DNA from: Flavobacterium sp. DG2-3
GTDB taxonomy: Bacteria; Bacteroidota; Bacteroidia; Flavobacteriales; Flavobacteriaceae
Direction of reading: 5' to 3'
NCBI RefSeq assembly: GCF_030730925.1
Contig: NZ_JAVAMB010000001.1
Coordinates: forward strand, 248,001-312,000
DNA: 64,000 nt
Positions 63,801 to 64,000 of this stretch are shown in pieces (position 1 is the stretch's first letter; the number at the start of each line of letters is the position of its first letter). Made by a program: the position numbers and the translations under genes. The notes beneath the pieces were generated by a model, which made no database searches, was not told the origin of the DNA, and saw only the letters and a program-made list of their open reading frames with translations.

Positions 63801-64000
63801 ACTGCAATATTAATTGGACTAGCAGGTAAAGCCACATTTGTAATTGCTACAAAGCTATTTGCTGGACTGGCATTCCAAGTTATACTGTACATGGTTGGTG
63901 AATTCGTTACAGCTGTATAGGGCAATGCTGTGTTTTGGGCATTTGCACTTGTGCATACCGAAGCTGCCGTTCCTAATGTTATGGTCGGTAAAGGATTTAC
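60872..64000 (-). CDS. Giant repeat-containing T9SS surface/adhesin-like protein, 3' part
   Basis: At least 1042 residues, reading open to the window edge (the codons from 63925 to 64000 continue the repeat in frame), so the true N-terminus is outside. The visible part has four 98-residue Ig/PKD-like repeats, each with VNPLPTITLGTA, NSPTTYSITWNASP and LTV(R/K)NANGC. A different module follows, then a beta-rich region of about 400 residues (VWNGSANANWGNPANWTPTG onwards), and a C-terminal T9SS type A-like sorting domain (QKIFVSVKDKN ... KKIVFQ). It should be secreted through T9SS and act as a surface adhesin or matrix protein. Each repeat has one Cys in VC and one in NGC, possibly a disulfide. 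Confidence 0.88.
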   Translation of the reverse strand, partial: VNPLPTITLGTAASVCTSANAQNTALPYTAVTNSPTMYSITWNASPANSFVAITNVALPASPINIAVPAGTPAGAYTGILTVRNANGCVSSANNFMVTVNPLPTITLGTAAAVCTSTNAQNTALPYTAVTNSPTTYSITWNASPANSFAAVTNVALPASPINIAVPAGTPAGAYTGVLTVRNANGCVSSANNFTVTVNPLPTITLGTATAVCTSTSAQNTLLPYGAVSNSPTTYSITWNASPTNSFVPVTEAALTGSPINIAIPAGTTADTYTGTLTVKNANGCISSGNNFAVTVNPLPTITLGTAGAVCFNNAAQNTNLSYNAVTNSPTTYSITWNASPANSFVPVTDAALTASPINIAIPAGTTAGTYTGTLTVKNANGCLSAPNNFTVTVNPLPVAPTASATQQPTCVNNTGIITVTSPASGTGYTYSIDGVDFSNSTGIFIGLSSGLYNVQVKNSATGCESLGTQITINASVTKVWNGSANANWGNPANWTPTGVPIATDCIDIPDVGVDPVISGTNASFFASRLTIQNNGSLIVNGTNTITVTNEVNVLGNGVLIFENNSSLVQIADVSNTGNIIYKRNTTPVRRYDVTYWSSPVTRDPVFTLYDLSPNTLGDKFHKFNPVNQKWIVIGSGAEEMVKGNGYSIRAPQFYDLNSTQIFGGEFKGVPNNGTILGPEAVAENLTFLGNPYPSAIYADEFIADNSARLYGTLYFWTHNSLPIIIPGTNTFAYTSSDFAYYNLSGETEVGQMEGTPAPTPGNQSTPAGYIAAGQGFFAKSLTGERVVFTNSMRVPNLNSQFYKASSSAIIEKHRVWLNLTNTEAAFKQLLIGYVTGATNSWDNSYDATTMNANPYVDFYSVNDGKKLVIQGRAVPFVVTDTIPLGYKSTIPEGNFTIAIDRADGDLSNQNIYLQDNLTNTIHNLKTGGYTFTSAPGTFLNRFVLRYTSSDDDKTLGNEDFENQDQKIFVSVKDKNIKLQSISEQENLEEAAIYDTGGKLLYRKKEIGNREWIVTNFQSGPQVLLVKVTLDSGKTITKKIVFQ
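62825..64000 (-). repeat. Tandem 294-bp coding repeats
   Basis: Units at 62825-63118, 63119-63412, 63413-63706 and 63707-64000 each encode 98 residues. The two units nearest the N-terminus differ at only about 7 of 98 residues, while the two nearest the C-terminus differ more, pointing to recent expansion toward the 5' side. More units may lie beyond the window. Confidence 0.9.

Noticed and set aside
62825..64000. CRISPR-like or non-coding tandem array
   Set aside because: The 294-bp units are in frame, encode a conserved Ig/PKD-like domain and continue a long open reading frame.

Overview
The window reads as a chromosomal segment of a soil or freshwater Flavobacterium (Bacteroidota), close in style to F. 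johnsoniae. The evidence is low GC, promoters of the Bacteroidota type (-33 TTG, -7 TAnnTTTG), almost no Shine-Dalgarno sequences, a SusC/SusD polysaccharide-utilization locus (PUL), proteins with type IX secretion (T9SS) sorting tails, and many families of short palindromic repeats between genes. I saw no rRNA, tRNA, CRISPR array, prophage or insertion sequence.

Region 1 (1-4.1 kb, minus strand) is a compact cluster that looks like NAD/ADP-ribose or purine-nucleotide metabolism: a PurA-like paralog (cut by the window edge), a VWA-domain protein, a small coiled-coil protein, a PARG-like macrodomain protein with an intact GGG-x7-QEE signature, a divergent PRPP synthetase, and an NrtR-type NUDIX-winged-helix regulator. 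Two matching 21-bp palindromes flank the PRPP synthetase promoter and are likely the regulator's operators. Region 2 (4.1-11.8 kb) holds a LysR regulator divergent from a secreted DJ-1/PfpI protein, an iron-type alcohol dehydrogenase, gpsA, pheS, two conserved unknowns and cvpA. Region 3 (11.8-15.7 kb) holds a membrane AraC regulator, a lipoprotein alpha/beta hydrolase and a small outer-membrane barrel protein, bracketed by two direct copies of a composite multi-hairpin repeat.

Region 4 (15.7-39.4 kb, minus strand) is one long PUL, transcribed in the order susC, susD, surface-binding lipoprotein, GH2, GH31, GH97, GH39, GH3, BACON-GH5, sialate-esterase-like CE, GH95. Its content matches degradation of acetylated fucogalacto-xyloglucan. 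The lipoprotein GH5 would cut the backbone at the surface, SusCD would import oligosaccharides, and periplasmic fucosidase, esterase, beta-galactosidase, alpha-xylosidase and beta-glucosidase would strip them. The first three genes are tightly packed, whereas the enzyme genes are separated by 97-325 nt gaps, most of them holding palindromes. No HTCS, SusR or ECF sigma/anti-sigma gene adjoins the locus. Instead two tandem NUDIX-winged-helix regulators with decayed catalytic boxes are divergent from susC, across a 638-nt gap that contains a long inverted repeat.

Region 5 (41.6-64 kb) is mostly core and signalling genes: lepA, an outer-membrane barrel protein, a WYL regulator facing two DinB-like genes, a YD-repeat-like secreted protein, thiL, a TPR histidine kinase/LuxR response-regulator pair, a 79-residue secreted protein, a LytTR regulator whose phospho-acceptor Asp is Glu, glyS, comF, a T9SS-exported reprolysin-like metalloprotease, ribF, a membrane protein, a cupin-like/JmjC protein preceded by a leader terminator, and the 3' part of a giant repeat-containing T9SS protein that runs off the window.
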